Shown here piece after piece: positions 1-12,400 of a DNA stretch of 64,000 nt. The stretch lies in contig NW_020825298.1 of assembly GCF_003286085.1 (NCBI RefSeq), positions 868,001 through 932,000 on the forward strand, given 5' to 3'. Under the pieces are notes generated by a model. The model had not been told where the DNA came from and searched no databases. It saw only the letters and a list, made by a program, of their open reading frames with translations. The position numbers and the translations under genes were made by a program. The DNA comes from Drosophila persimilis. Lineage: Eukaryota > Arthropoda > Insecta > Diptera > Drosophilidae. Numbering within the stretch: the stretch's first letter is position 1; the number at the start of each line of letters is the position of its first letter.

Positions 1-474
1 AGAAAAAATCTCACTTTAAACCGCCCAGGATCGGTAGCAAACCCGATAAAATCTATTTCAGCGCTTTCGTGTGTTGAGAGTTTTGTTGAGAGAGTGTATG
101 TCCGTGTTTGTGTGTATGAGAGGCCAAACAGTTTGCCGCTAAATACGAAAAAAGCAGCTGAAGGCAGCCAAAGACCAGCTGACACAACGATCGATAGCGG
201 TACGTGTGTGTGTGTTGTGTGTAGAGTGGAAAGAGTAGAAGCGATAAGAGTGCAAACAGTACAGCAACAAATTGTGGCATAAAGAGTGAAACAGCAACAA
301 ATAAGGAAAAGAGAGTAGCAGGAAGAGTAGAGCTGAAACAAAGTAAATGCAACAAAATAGCAACAATAGAAACACGTGCTTCACCAGTGGCTAAGAGAAT
401 TATTGGGAGGAAAACGAGAACGACGATTACTGTGCGATTTGCGTCGCCCACAATAAGCCAATACACGATCAAAC
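1..474 (+). promoter_or_regulatory. crp: crp 5' leader, promoter probably at or before the window edge
   Basis: This stretch directly precedes the crp start codon at 475 and has no coding exon of its own. It is purine-rich, with many GAGAG and AACAAC runs typical of fly 5' UTRs. Two CAGCTG E-boxes lie at 155 and 176. A TTTCAG followed by CGC near 54-62 could be an initiator or a 3' splice site; I cannot tell which. The open frames on the minus strand here are low-complexity and not genes. Confidence 0.5.
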
Positions 475-3400
475 ATGTCTGGAGTACCGGTCGCCATCAA
501 AACGGAGGAAGTCATACTAGAAAACGCCGAATACAACAGCGCAGAGGAATTGGATGAGGAATTACAGTAAGTTCCATTCTCCAAAATCGTATTATGTTTA
601 TGTTTTTGCTTATAGAAATAGAAGTAACAAGAGACCCAGAGCTTTGGTTGCATTTTTTTATCACGCAAATTATTGATTATTTTTACTATAAGCGCGCGGT
701 CTCTTTCTCTCGCCTTCTTTTCTGAGAGAGTGAGAGCGAAGGCAGAGAGAGAGAGAGAGAGCGTAGAACCTTTTGCCGCCTGTTTTGCCGACAAAACAAA
801 TACGGCACAAAAACACAACCACCACCACTACCAATGCAGCAGCAGCAGCAGTCGAATTCCATTCCCATTTCCACACCATTCCACTTCCATGCTGTTTCTT
901 GTTGCTGGAATAAATGTGACGCTACTTTTTTTTCATCATTCTCCTTTTCCTCTTGTTCCGCTCTTTCTGGCTGTTTGTACGCTCTTGTTTTTTGCCTCGC
1001 CTCGTTGTCGTCCATATTGTAAAAACGGCTGTTTTTGTCAATTTATTCAGCGGCGCTACACTGCAGGCAAATATATTGTGTCAGCAGGAAAATCTAAAAC
1101 CATTAGGATTTGAGCTCATAAGCGAATGAATATTTAGTTAATTGAGTATTGAAATACACGTACAGTATATTTTTAGCCTGAAATCGCTCTTAAACCTCTG
1201 CCTCAAAGCGTTTACAGCTGCTAGATAGCCAGCCGATCGTGCAGTTCTCTCCCCTCTTCTGAGTTTCTTCTTTGCGCTCACATGTTCGAAAGAATCAGCT
1301 GTCCCACTCGCTCTGCTTATCACTGGTTTGCCTACCTAATCAACTTTTTTCTGATGCTAGTCGAATCGAAATCAGCTGTACCGGTATGCGTGTATCATCA
1401 TATGGTTTTGCACTATTCACACGATGTTTCTACCTGAGCGGCGTCGTTTTCATTCTCCCTCTCACACACACCCACACAAGCGCAACAGTGGCCGACAACG
1501 ACACGACCACCTTGTGGCTGAGAGTGCGAGTGAAAAATGCGCTGTAGGGAAGAAGAGGAAAAGTGCGCTAAAAAGAAAGAAGAGAGTAGCACCAGCCCAG
1601 AAAAATGTACAGTTTAATTTGCTTTTTCTTTTTTATTGCTCTCTCACCCTCTGCCTATATGTATTTGTTGATCGTATCTTCTTTCTTATTTGTTGTCTCT
1701 TATTTCTTTGATCGAGTTTGCAGTTTTTCGTAGCGAAAGTTGTGCCGGCTTATCAGAATCATATGGCACTCACACGTCACGTCACGCCGCTCCGCTTATC
1801 TGACATATGTTCTGAGCAACGAGGGAGAGAGTATGAAGAAACCAACACCCAGCACAGTCGCGTCACCCCGTAATCTCTCACAGCTGGGGTTTCAAGGCTT
1901 TCTTTGGAAATACTTATCAATAAATATTCGCATGTTTTGGTTTTTTCCTCCAATTATAAAAATCACTAACAGCTGACCAGCTTTTAGCGGCTTTAAAAAT
2001 ATTAAAATACACAAGATTCTATAATATTTTGGCCACCAGTGTGTGGGAGGGAACTTCGTTTTAACAGCAGCTGCTTTACGGCGTGCCTCGGCTAAAAGTC
2101 TCCACACGTTGCACATTTGCAAATATTATGCCGCCTGCCTCACCATGTGGCGTCATTTCCGCTTTTACCCCACACACTCTACTCTCGACTCTACTCTTTG
2201 TCGCTCTCTCTCACTGGAAAGCACGCCAGAGAGCTGCCTGCCACTCTGGGAAGTTTCTCAGCGCGTTTTTAGAATCCACAACTCGATTCTCCTCGGGTCA
2301 GCTTGCAGTTTTATAAGAGCCGCTCCCCAGTTTGCGAAAAGTACATAAGCCCCGCCATGAGAGTTTCTCTCGCTCGCTCTGTGTCTGTGTGTGAGCAAGA
2401 GTTGAGTGTGCTGGCTGTCAGAGCAGGAGGGCACGATTGACTGTGGTGTGTTTGAATTGCACTCAAAAGCTTGTTGCGCCTTTGCTGGTGTGGGTGAGAG
2501 CGAGCCAGAGACAGATTCGCAAAAGTACAGATGCCGCCACACGGCGAATGCTTTTTTCTACTACTACACACGTTTCATTGAAAAAAGTATACACAAAAGC
2601 TGCTCTCGGTGCAGTCAGACAGCGTGCAAGTGAGAGCGACTAAAATGAAAGAAAACGAAACGAGCAAGCAAACACTCGCACACACAGACAGACCCATACA
2701 AACATAGACACAAATCTGCTGCGCAAAATTTTTGGGCGATGGCTCTCCCTGTACCCCGATGTGGTGCTTCCACTTTTCATATGCCAAAACGTTTCGTCTG
2801 TTTTTTATACCTTTTGCAAGAGGGTATTATAAGATACGGGAGATGTTTGCAACGGAGAGAGCATACGTCATACGGCATTCGTTGACTGTATATGCCGTTG
2901 AGATCCCATACCATAGCAGAAAGGGTATCAAAAGCTTCGGCTATTTCATGTGTTATTTTTTTTCAAGAGGCATTTATTGGCAACCTGCAAAAGTAGACAA
3001 AGAAAGAGAGAGCGCTCGCTAGTGGGGGAGTAATATGTGTGTGAGGGTGTGAGAGCAAAGCAGAGAGAGGCGGCTTCGTGTTGTTTATGAAAAACACATG
3101 ATTTTTGTATACAACGGTTTTTCGTGCCATGCCAGGAGGGGGAGGGATACGAAGGCGGCAAACTACTACTACACCTGGCACCCCTCTCTGTCTCTCTCCC
3201 GCCTTCGCCACTCCCCTCCCCCCTTATCGTGAAATTGCAGATTATGGCAAATTTGTTTGCACCAGTTATGATTTATGCACTTTCTGTGCCACACGCATAG
3301 TGCCCCGTCGCCCGCCCTTTTAGCCACTACCCTGTGTAACCTGAGAGGACGATGCATTCCTCTCCTCCCACGACCTCCACCCCCATTGTAGTATTACCTC

Positions 3401-6400
3401 ATTCAGACCTGGCCTTATGTAATCTATCTGTATCTGTGTCTCTGCTTCTACTATATTTTTATGGCTAGTGTGGCGCCAAATGGTGGAGATAAAGAGCAGT
3501 TGAGAGAGAGACAGAGACCGCGGGGAATAGATAGAGAGAGGATCTGGTCTGGTCGATTTTAAAATATTTCATTAGTTTATGGCGCCTTTACTTTGTTGCA
3601 CAAATTACGCAAGTGGAAAGCGTTTATTGCGTTGCATTTCATTTCGCCCTCAGCCGCTGCAGCCGATGCAGTCGCGCAGCCAGCGTCGCTGTCACCGGCT
3701 CGACCGGAGCGTTCTACGGAGGGAATTCCATTACTTTTTTTGCACGAAACAAAGATTTCCTACCGCTTGAAATTTCTATCAGGCTCGAAGCGAATTTCCC
3801 TTTTATGCATTTACGTGACTGGGCTGCGACTAACACAGTACATCTTCCACAGGATCTACAGGTTGCTTGGGCTTTAAAGTTATTTCAACTGAAATTGTAT
3901 TTGCTAAGAAATGTTATTCGATTCCATTGATTTTAGTTGTTGTACATGTCCCTTAGTCAGAATTATAAGTACATTTGTCTTTCTTAAATGTAGTCCTTTA
4001 GCGATGTGGGAGTTCTTTCTAGCATAGTCTGCGGTGTTGCGCTTTCTCCGCTTACGTGATTTTCATTTATGTCAGAGTCCTTTCTCAAGGTTGTCCCCAA
4101 TCCTGTTACTGGCGTCTACTTCCTGCCCCTTGCCCCTTGTAACGCTCTTGCTCTCAACGTTTTTGTTTGTTTAAGCAGCATCCCATCCCCATCTATAATA
4201 TGACCAAGCAAAAAGTGAGTGTGGCAAGGCTGATAAGGACGAATTTAAGGGGGAAAGGGGAGGAGGCTAGGGCGCTGGCTGCTGTCGTCTGTGTTGTTTC
4301 TACCATTGTTTACCTTTCGTGTGTTGTATAATTTTCATGTTTATCTTTATGAATTGAAAATGCCGGCCTCCCTAACTTACCCCTCTTGCCCCTTTTCACC
4401 CACGCTCCAAGCCCCCGTTTTTAGCCTGATACATGCCCCCGTTTTCACCTGCTACAGGAACAGCGGGAGCAGCGGCAGTACGACGAATTCCAGTGAAATG
4501 ATGACGTAAGCAGTGACCCAATAAACGTATGTACAATTTATGTGCAAAGTGCAACAGCAGCCCCAGATGGGGAAGCGTACGGTGCGGTGAGGTGCGGGTG
4601 GGGGAGTGGGGCGTTAGGTGCAACAGCAGAAGCAGAGGCAGCGGCGTCGCCAGCTCTCGATGGTACTCGTGACTTCGGCTTTGTCTCTCTCTTTCTCTGT
4701 CTCGCTCTCGCTGTCTCTGTCTCTGTTTATCGTTTGTGTGCACTTGTATGTGTGTGTTGGCGAAAAGTGGCCAATGAACTACATTGAACTCTGGCAGCGC
4801 GCAGCGCGCAGCACGGTGCAGCAGAAGCCTGAAGCAGCCCGCACCAACAACCAGCTGTCGTATGTCATATGTTCCACTGTTTTCGTTATACCCTTTCGGC
4901 AGGGTATGATGATTATGCTCAAGATGTTGTCAAAGCTGGGAATTAAGCTTCTACGAGCCAGTTTCATGAGCTCCTCCATTTGATTGATACCTCCTGCAGG
5001 GTATCAAAGGCTTCGACTAACCTTCGTCTGCTCTTCTTGCTTTGGTGAAATGCAAAAAATGCGTGCTGCATCTTAATTGCAATTAAGAATGTGAATGTGA
5101 AATGCAAATCTCTCTGCCTCTCCCTCCACATATTTGTTTTTTATTTGATTTTTTTTCTGTGGGGTCCCACAGGCCCTGCAGCTGGCGCGCGCGTCTATTT
5201 AAGCAGCACTGGCTGCGTGCTATAATTAAACTTTATTTTGAACAGCTGTTGTTGCTCCACCCCCCACCTCTCTAAGAAGAACAAATTGTGAGCCCCAAGT
5301 GGGGAGGGAACTTCTAGAACATAGCGATGGAAAGAAAGACTTCCGGAAGAAGCTAGAATAATTTGCCTGTGGGGAAATATATTTTTGTATGTATTTGGGG
5401 AATCTGTGTTCCCCAAAATTGCAATAGAGTTTTCTCCTTTGACTCTTGGCGGAAGCACATGCATATGTTGCAAGACATCCGGAAAAAATGATATTATTTA
5501 ATTGACTTTGAAAAAATCACAAATTGCACAGAAACTACTCAGAACATCTGTAAAACTCCACTTATCTCTGCGAGTATTTAATCCCCAAATAGATAGTTTT
5601 TAACATCAAATATTCTGGCATGTGGATGAAATTTCCAGATTATGCTCGGAGAATGGATTTTCTAGCTTCCGGAATAAAGTGGCATTAAAAAAAGAAACTT
5701 AATAATCCAATTAATATCTTCCCTGGCAAAAGGGAATCGAAAGGAATTTCCAGAATCTGCGGAGTACTTCCGGGAAAAGTGCAGCAGGCTTATTAGATTA
5801 TGGAACAAGTTTTTGCGCACTGCTCTGCTCTGCTCTGCATACCTGAAATAATTGCCCATCATAAAGTACGACCCACACACAGGTGCATTTTTGGAGCAAC
5901 CAAAACGGGGCACACACAAAGCAAAGGCACCGCACCGCACGGCACCGCACCGCACCACAAGAGAGCAGATGCAGCATGTCAGTGCATTCCGAGAGTAGTT
6001 TCATTCAACTTTTTCGGTCTCCTATCCTTGTTTGGCTTTTATTGTGCAAAAAGCATCGAAACAAATGGGGGAAAATGGAAAATGCCAACGCCAAAGAGCC
6101 AGAAGCAGGCGCTGCAGCAGAACCGAGCCACATTCCTGTGCCACAACATCCGCCTGCTGTTGACCAACTTCAGAAGCGGCAGCAGCATCTTCTATCGGCA
6201 TCTCCTTCTTCGACTGCCGCAAAAATGCTGCTGCTGCTTCTGCTGCTGCAGCCGGAGAACGACCTTTGGATTATGTGGCTAAAAATAAACCATGCAACCC
6301 CCCGACGGATGCCGACTCTAATATTTTCTAGCAGCGTCGTCGTCTTTGGAAATGTTCTTCTTCTTCTTCTTGGCTGGAGGAATGCAGTGTTGCAACTTTT

Positions 6401-9400
6401 ACGCAGACATAGCGTCCGTCTCGTTCTGGCGCTGCCTGCCGCTCTTTGCCTCACTCTGTCAGACATGCATGAAGGTAGAGCATAGCATACCATTGTGAAA
6501 ATTGTTTTCATTAGCCAGCCAGCGGGGCAACTGTGGAAAAGCAAACGTGTTTCTGCTTTTGTCTCTCTCTCTCTCCCTCTGTTACCGGGTAAACCGGTTT
6601 GGAATTCTTGAGACCAAAAGACGATGCTATGCTGCAGCATAGACCCAGGACAAGACAAGACCAAGGTATATTGAATAGAAGGTGTGGGCGGCGTCTGTCC
6701 GGGCACTCAATCCACACTTCAACTAGGTTACTCCTTTGCCTTCTTATTGAAATACCTTGCACAACGCACAGCCCGAAACTAAATCTAAAGCCGTGTCAAA
6801 GCCGAGAGTCCGCTACAACAGCAACAACAACAGAAAATCCACACAGAAAATCACGACAGTGATGGCAACAATAACAAAGGAATACCATATTGACAGCTGT
6901 GCTGTGGGCTCTCGCTCACGCTCTCTCCCACTCTTTGGGGCTTTGCTTTTGTGCGCTCTTTTACATGTTGCTGCTGCTGCCTCTGCTGCTGTTGGATAGT
7001 GCAGTTATTGATGATACCCTTCACTGGGCGAGTATGCTGATTTGCATAGATTATTGGCACTTCCTGGGGTTTTGTTACTGAGATTTATGGAGAAAACCAT
7101 CCCATGCCATTTACAGAGAGACTTCTGGAATTATATTTACGTATGCACCAAAAGTAATGCAATTATATATCCAATGTCTGTAAATTATTATAATTTTAGT
7201 TGGCTGATTTTTGCAAAAATATTTATGTCTTTATAACACAGAAGTTCAGGGTAGTACCAGGTATCGACGAGTAGTGCCTATTTAAACACACCGCGTGTTC
7301 TGTTTTGTTGTGCGCCCATGATGCTGCCCTGCTCTGCTCTGCTCTTCTCTTCTCTTCTCTGCTGCCAGCGCCAGTCGTGACTGCGACAACTCTCTGGGTG
7401 TAGGTGTGTGCACACAAATGCTTGTACTCGCTTTGGTGTGTGTATGTAAGTGTATTGTATTGGCGCTGTTGTGCTGCGGCGGCGGGTTCAACTAAAATTG
7501 AATTGAATGGAATTGTAAATTTATGAATGAATGAATTTTTCAGCGCCTTTGTGTGTGCGTGCGTGTGTGTGTGTGTTGTCTGTGTAAGTGTTGGCAGTGT
7601 ATAAATTGTAAAAGTTAATTGGTTTTATGTTTGGGCGGCGATAAGCCAAGCTGAGTCATAAATATGTACAATACGAGTAGTAGTAGCAAATGGTCGCTTA
7701 GATGTGGGAACTATCCAAGAAATGAGAATAATCAGCAACACCCTACCTTATCAAAGATATCATCTTTCAAAGATCTTTCAACTCAAAATAGTTCCTTAAA
7801 CTTTTAAAGTACCGCTACAGGTACCCATAATATACAGCTCCGTGAGTATGTTCCTCCTCTTGATGGAGAGAGAGCTTCTTCTTCAATCTATAAAGGCTTT
7901 TTACATTGAAAAATTTTATAAATATGCAGTATTATTTGCAACCAATGACCCTTTTATACTTATACTTTCTTCATTTCCATTTATTTTCAGATTACAATTA
8001 GAGGATTCGGGCGGAGAGAACACCTATCATATTTACACCTCAGAGACGGAGCATCAGACTATAGGCTCGCAGCGACGCCAATCGAATATGAGCGGCACAA
8101 ACACATCCAAGGGGGGAGGAGGCGGCTCTGGTGGTGGGGCCCTCAGTGACGGCGATGGGAAGCCCGTGGCGGACAGCGAGAAGAGGATTCGGCGGGAGAT
8201 AGCCAACAGCAATGAGAGGCGACGCATGCAGAGCATCAATGCTGGCTTCCAGAGTCTGCGCTCCCTGCTGCCCCGCCACGAGGGCGAAAAGTTGAGCAAG
8301 GTAAGTTCTCAAATTTTCCATTTCTACTGCGAGGTCTGGGGTCCGATTGCCTACACTGAAAGAAAAAATAAAAAACACGTAAGCTGGATGGCACGTGAGG
8401 CGTCACCTTGATGATCGACTTGAGATGCACAGGGAAATTTAAACCAAACAAAGTACACTTGGTGGGCATTTCTTGGCAAATTGATGTTCGATCTAAGTTT
8501 CGCTGATATGGGTTTTCTTCCTTTAATTTTCCAACGCTTTCCACACGAAATGTATCCTCCCATTCGCCCCTTCTGAGATATGTATGCTTTCGCTCAGTGT
8601 AGAATGTTTCTCTTGCACATCTCTCAACACCATTTATGGTCAAATCCCTCTTGTTCTTCTGTCTGTCTGTCTCTGCACACGCAACTCCAATTACATTTAA
8701 CCTGAACCCTGGGCCTGAGCCGCAATTACAGGCCTTACCCCGAACACATGTTGACAAATTGCCGGCGACTCCTGTGTCCACACACACAAGCGCACACACG
8801 AACTGCTTTACAAAAAGCTTCACGTTTTTATTTTGTTTTCAGAGAGGAAGAGCTTTGAAGGTCCCTTTTCGACATTTAATCGTCAGGGCAACGCAACGCA
8901 ACGCAACGTAGCCGCGTGGCGCCTCTCAATTGTTGGTTGGAGGCGTTTCGCTTTTTTCTTTTTATGTGGTTTTCTTTTCTTTTTTTTTCCTGCTTTTTTT
9001 GCATACACACATGTTCTTATATTTATGGGATTTTCACCTTGAGACGACATCGATTTGTTGTGACGCGCATGTTGAGAAGACGCTGAAGCTGAAGGGCTTT
9101 TGGCTGGCCGGTGAGACGGCCTTGTCGAAAGGTTGATGATGGGTTGTCAGTGTATTACCACTCAAGCTTAAACGGCTTGGCTTGTGCAGAAGTGGAGGAG
9201 CATTTGCACAGAGAAGGACACGCACTTGATACTCACCCTACAGACAATTATTTCACGTAGAACTCTTTGAAAGCGAAGGAACTACGAAAGACCTAACATT
9301 GTATGTACATCGATACATCGAGTGAAAACTTTCTTGGCTGGAACACCAATCTTTTCAGTTTTTCAAATATCAAAGGGCAACTTTGCTCCACAATGCGCAT

Positions 9401-12400
9401 TTCACTGTACAAATATATGTATGTACAAAAACGCCAACTCTCACCTTGAGTTTTTTCGAGCAGACGGCACTAAATCAACCAAATGTTATATTAAAGAAAG
9501 AACCGAGACTCATTTCTGTCTCTTTTGTTGTCGTTATTTATGAGTCTGCTTTTTGTGCAAAGGGAGGGATAGGACTGGAAACGTAAATTGGAAGGAATAG
9601 TGATGGGAAGTACGAAAAGAGCTCGTGTGATCGAAGACCAGTAGTGTTGGAAAAGCATGCAGCTTCCTATCACTTGAACAACAGTCATCCTTTGGTGCAC
9701 TGCGAACGGAACGTGACTCCTCCTCTAAGCTTTTGAAGCTCAGCTTATTTATTGCAAATTGAAAAATGTCAACCCAAACTGCATTTTCCCATAAATCAGA
9801 AAATAAAGCGAAAAAGAAAACACTGCTTATAAGTCGCAGCATAAACAACAGGAAAGAGCCAAAGCCAGAGTCAAGGCAACCCAAGCCACAGAGAGAAAAC
9901 GGGAGGAAAAACGCGTAAATATTAAAAATACTACGAAACAGGAAGAAAAGGGTAAAGCACAAACATCAGGAGTGACGAAAGGCAGGCAGCGCGACTGATG
10001 AATGACATAATGTGCATGACAGAGAGCGAAAGAGAGGGCCGAGGAGTAAGCTCAGCCCTGATGAAAGGTACGACGACGACTACCAGCAGAGAGGGGAGGG
10101 GCTGTCTAGTGCAAGTAGTTTATGGATTTTTCTTCTATGCACTTTTGCCTGTCACACATAGTAAACATTATAGTAAATATGTGAATGAGTTAGAACGATA
10201 GTAAGACAGAGAGGGAGAGAGAGAGCGAGAGAGAGCGAAACGGAACCTGGGACGACAGCTTGACCAAGTTTACGCCCGCTATATAACCTCTATGTATACT
10301 TATACATATGTTGGGTGTACATAGAGCAAGCGAGGGAGCAAGGGGGGTGTAGTAGGTAGGCCTCTAGAAACAGAAACAAAAACCGAATGAAATCAGACAC
10401 ACAAACCCATGGAAAAACTGCAGAAAAGTGCGAAAAATAAAGAAAGAGGAGCAAAAATAAAAAACTGCAGTGCTGACAGAAAAAAAAGTAAACGAGGCCC
10501 GGCCCCGATCCGGCCATGCCATTCACAGTTCTACGCATACAACGAACGAACGGAACGGCATGGCACGGCACGGCACACATAGTCCAGTCCGGTGCATAGT
10601 TGGTGGGGTGTTGGGTACGGTACGTACTGTACATAACTGTTATACACACAGCCCCGCCCCAGCCCAGCCACAGATACTGCCCAAGCCCAAGCCCTGGGCA
10701 CGGCTGCTGCTGCTGCTGCTTCTGCTGCTGCGGTTGTGCAGTGGGTGGGAGGGTGGGTGCACTAGTCAGTGATTGCTGTCCGGACCGGTGGAGGTCATTG
10801 AACTTGCACGCTAGGTGGCGCTAAAGAGTGCAAATATCCAATTGCGTACAGTTGTGCCCCCATTTGTTGTTTTTGCTTCTGCTGTGGCTGTTGCTGCTGC
10901 TGCTGCGTCCATTGGAGATTTTAGGCGCGCCGCAGCTGAAACTAACCTACATTAAAGTGGGTAGAGAGCGGGTGTATCGCACTCAGAGAAGACACAGACA
11001 GCGAGACAGTGAGCGAGAGAGCAAAAGACAGAGGGAGAGGTAGTGTGCCGCAAAACTGGAATATATCGATTGGGCCTCACACAGTCCTTCCAGTGGCGAA
11101 ACGCGCGCCAAAAGCTACCCCCAAAAAGTAAAGATAGGACAATGGGCGCCAAACGTGTAATGGAAATGGAATATAGAAATGTTGGCGCACAGAGCCGAAA
11201 CTCCAGATGGGAACGAACCCACACCACTGGCACAGCTGTGTGCCAGGGTGTTGGTGGGTTGGTTCGAGCTGTGTGTGTGTGTGTGTGTGTGTGTGAGTGT
11301 GGGTCCTGTATCCCATGTTTCATTGCCATTTCGTTCTGGTTCTGGCCCAGCTTTTGTGGCGTCTGTCTGGCGCCTGGTAGGCAGCTGTTTGGACGACCAA
11401 AGACTGGAAGTGAAGTGACTGGCGAGTGAAAAACCCCACCAACACCACCACCCACCATCAGAATATTGGGCGTTCAGCTTTGCAGCTGCGCACTTGGCGT
11501 GTTGGCCCGGCGAAATGATTTTTTTCTTGACTCCGGCTCTTTGACTCGATTACGCGGCGCTGCTGATGACGACAGGGGCGTGGCAGGCAGGGGCTGATGG
11601 AAGGGAAAGCAAGAGGAGAGGAGGGTGGCAGAGTGCACTAGGCCATTGGCATCGTCGTGCAACCTTTTGGCCGGAACGGAACGCAGCGGGATTGCAGTGG
11701 CAGGCAGTGGCCTCTGTTCTGTCCGAGCTGTTGAAGAGATGCTGAGGCTGAGGCTGATGCTGCCGCTGCCCCCGTCGCTTCTGGGCCATGCCGCCAACAC
11801 CCAGTTTTGTGAGTACCGAAGAATACATAACAGGTACTGTAGTACATAACATAGGTACGACCTGATTATTATATAACCCCTATGTACAACTCGGTGCTCG
11901 GTAAGTAGTATATGGCGCATTGTGTGAAGTCCGTACTGGCAATACCATTTCGTAGTAAAAATGTTTGCTCTACTACGACTGCATGTGGCTGGCGCTAGTG
12001 CGGGGCGTAGGAGCAGCAGCCTAGCCTCGAAATCCAATTAATGCAGGGAGCCGGAGACTGCATTTGCATCTGCTGTTTGTAATACAAAATTATTTGTATG
12101 CTTCAGTAGACGCGCCCAATTATATCGATATCCTCAGGCACAAAATGGGAGTGAATTTGGTTTTATTTCGGAGAGCAGAAACTAATTGTTCTTTTTAATT
12201 AAGTAAGGACACAATGTACGCTTCATTGAAACACAATTTGGTGGAGTGACGGAGTCCAACCAAGAAGTATAAATAATTTGGGTATTAATTATAAATTACC
12301 ATTAGGTGTATAATTGATGTATTTCAATCGAAATATATAATTGATGTATTTCAATCGAAATAAAGTTGATCTTTCAATGTTGCGCAGTGTCTTACAGTGT

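Larger units (their letters stand above)
567..7990 (+). other. crp intron 1, no coding exon seen
   Basis: 7.4-kb intron between GTAAGT at 567 and TTTTCAG ending at 7990. It holds GA, CA and CTG microsatellites and ten CAGCTG E-boxes, at 1215, 1296, 1373, 1881, 1970, 2068, 4852, 5179, 5243 and 6894; six of them lie within 1.2-2.1 kb. Two decayed interspersed repeats with TATACC...AGGGTAT ends lie near 2803 and 4884. Open frames here are low-complexity. Confidence 0.7.

Noticed and set aside
53-472. 139-codon minus-strand open frame resembling a membrane protein
   Set aside because: It is the reverse of the purine-rich crp 5' leader, so it reads as Leu/Phe/Ser; no family, start or splice support.
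5800-6485. Overlapping + strand open frames of 160 and 200 codons in crp intron 1
   Set aside because: Driven by CTG/GCA and CACCG repeats, two frames open together, and no recognisable domain.
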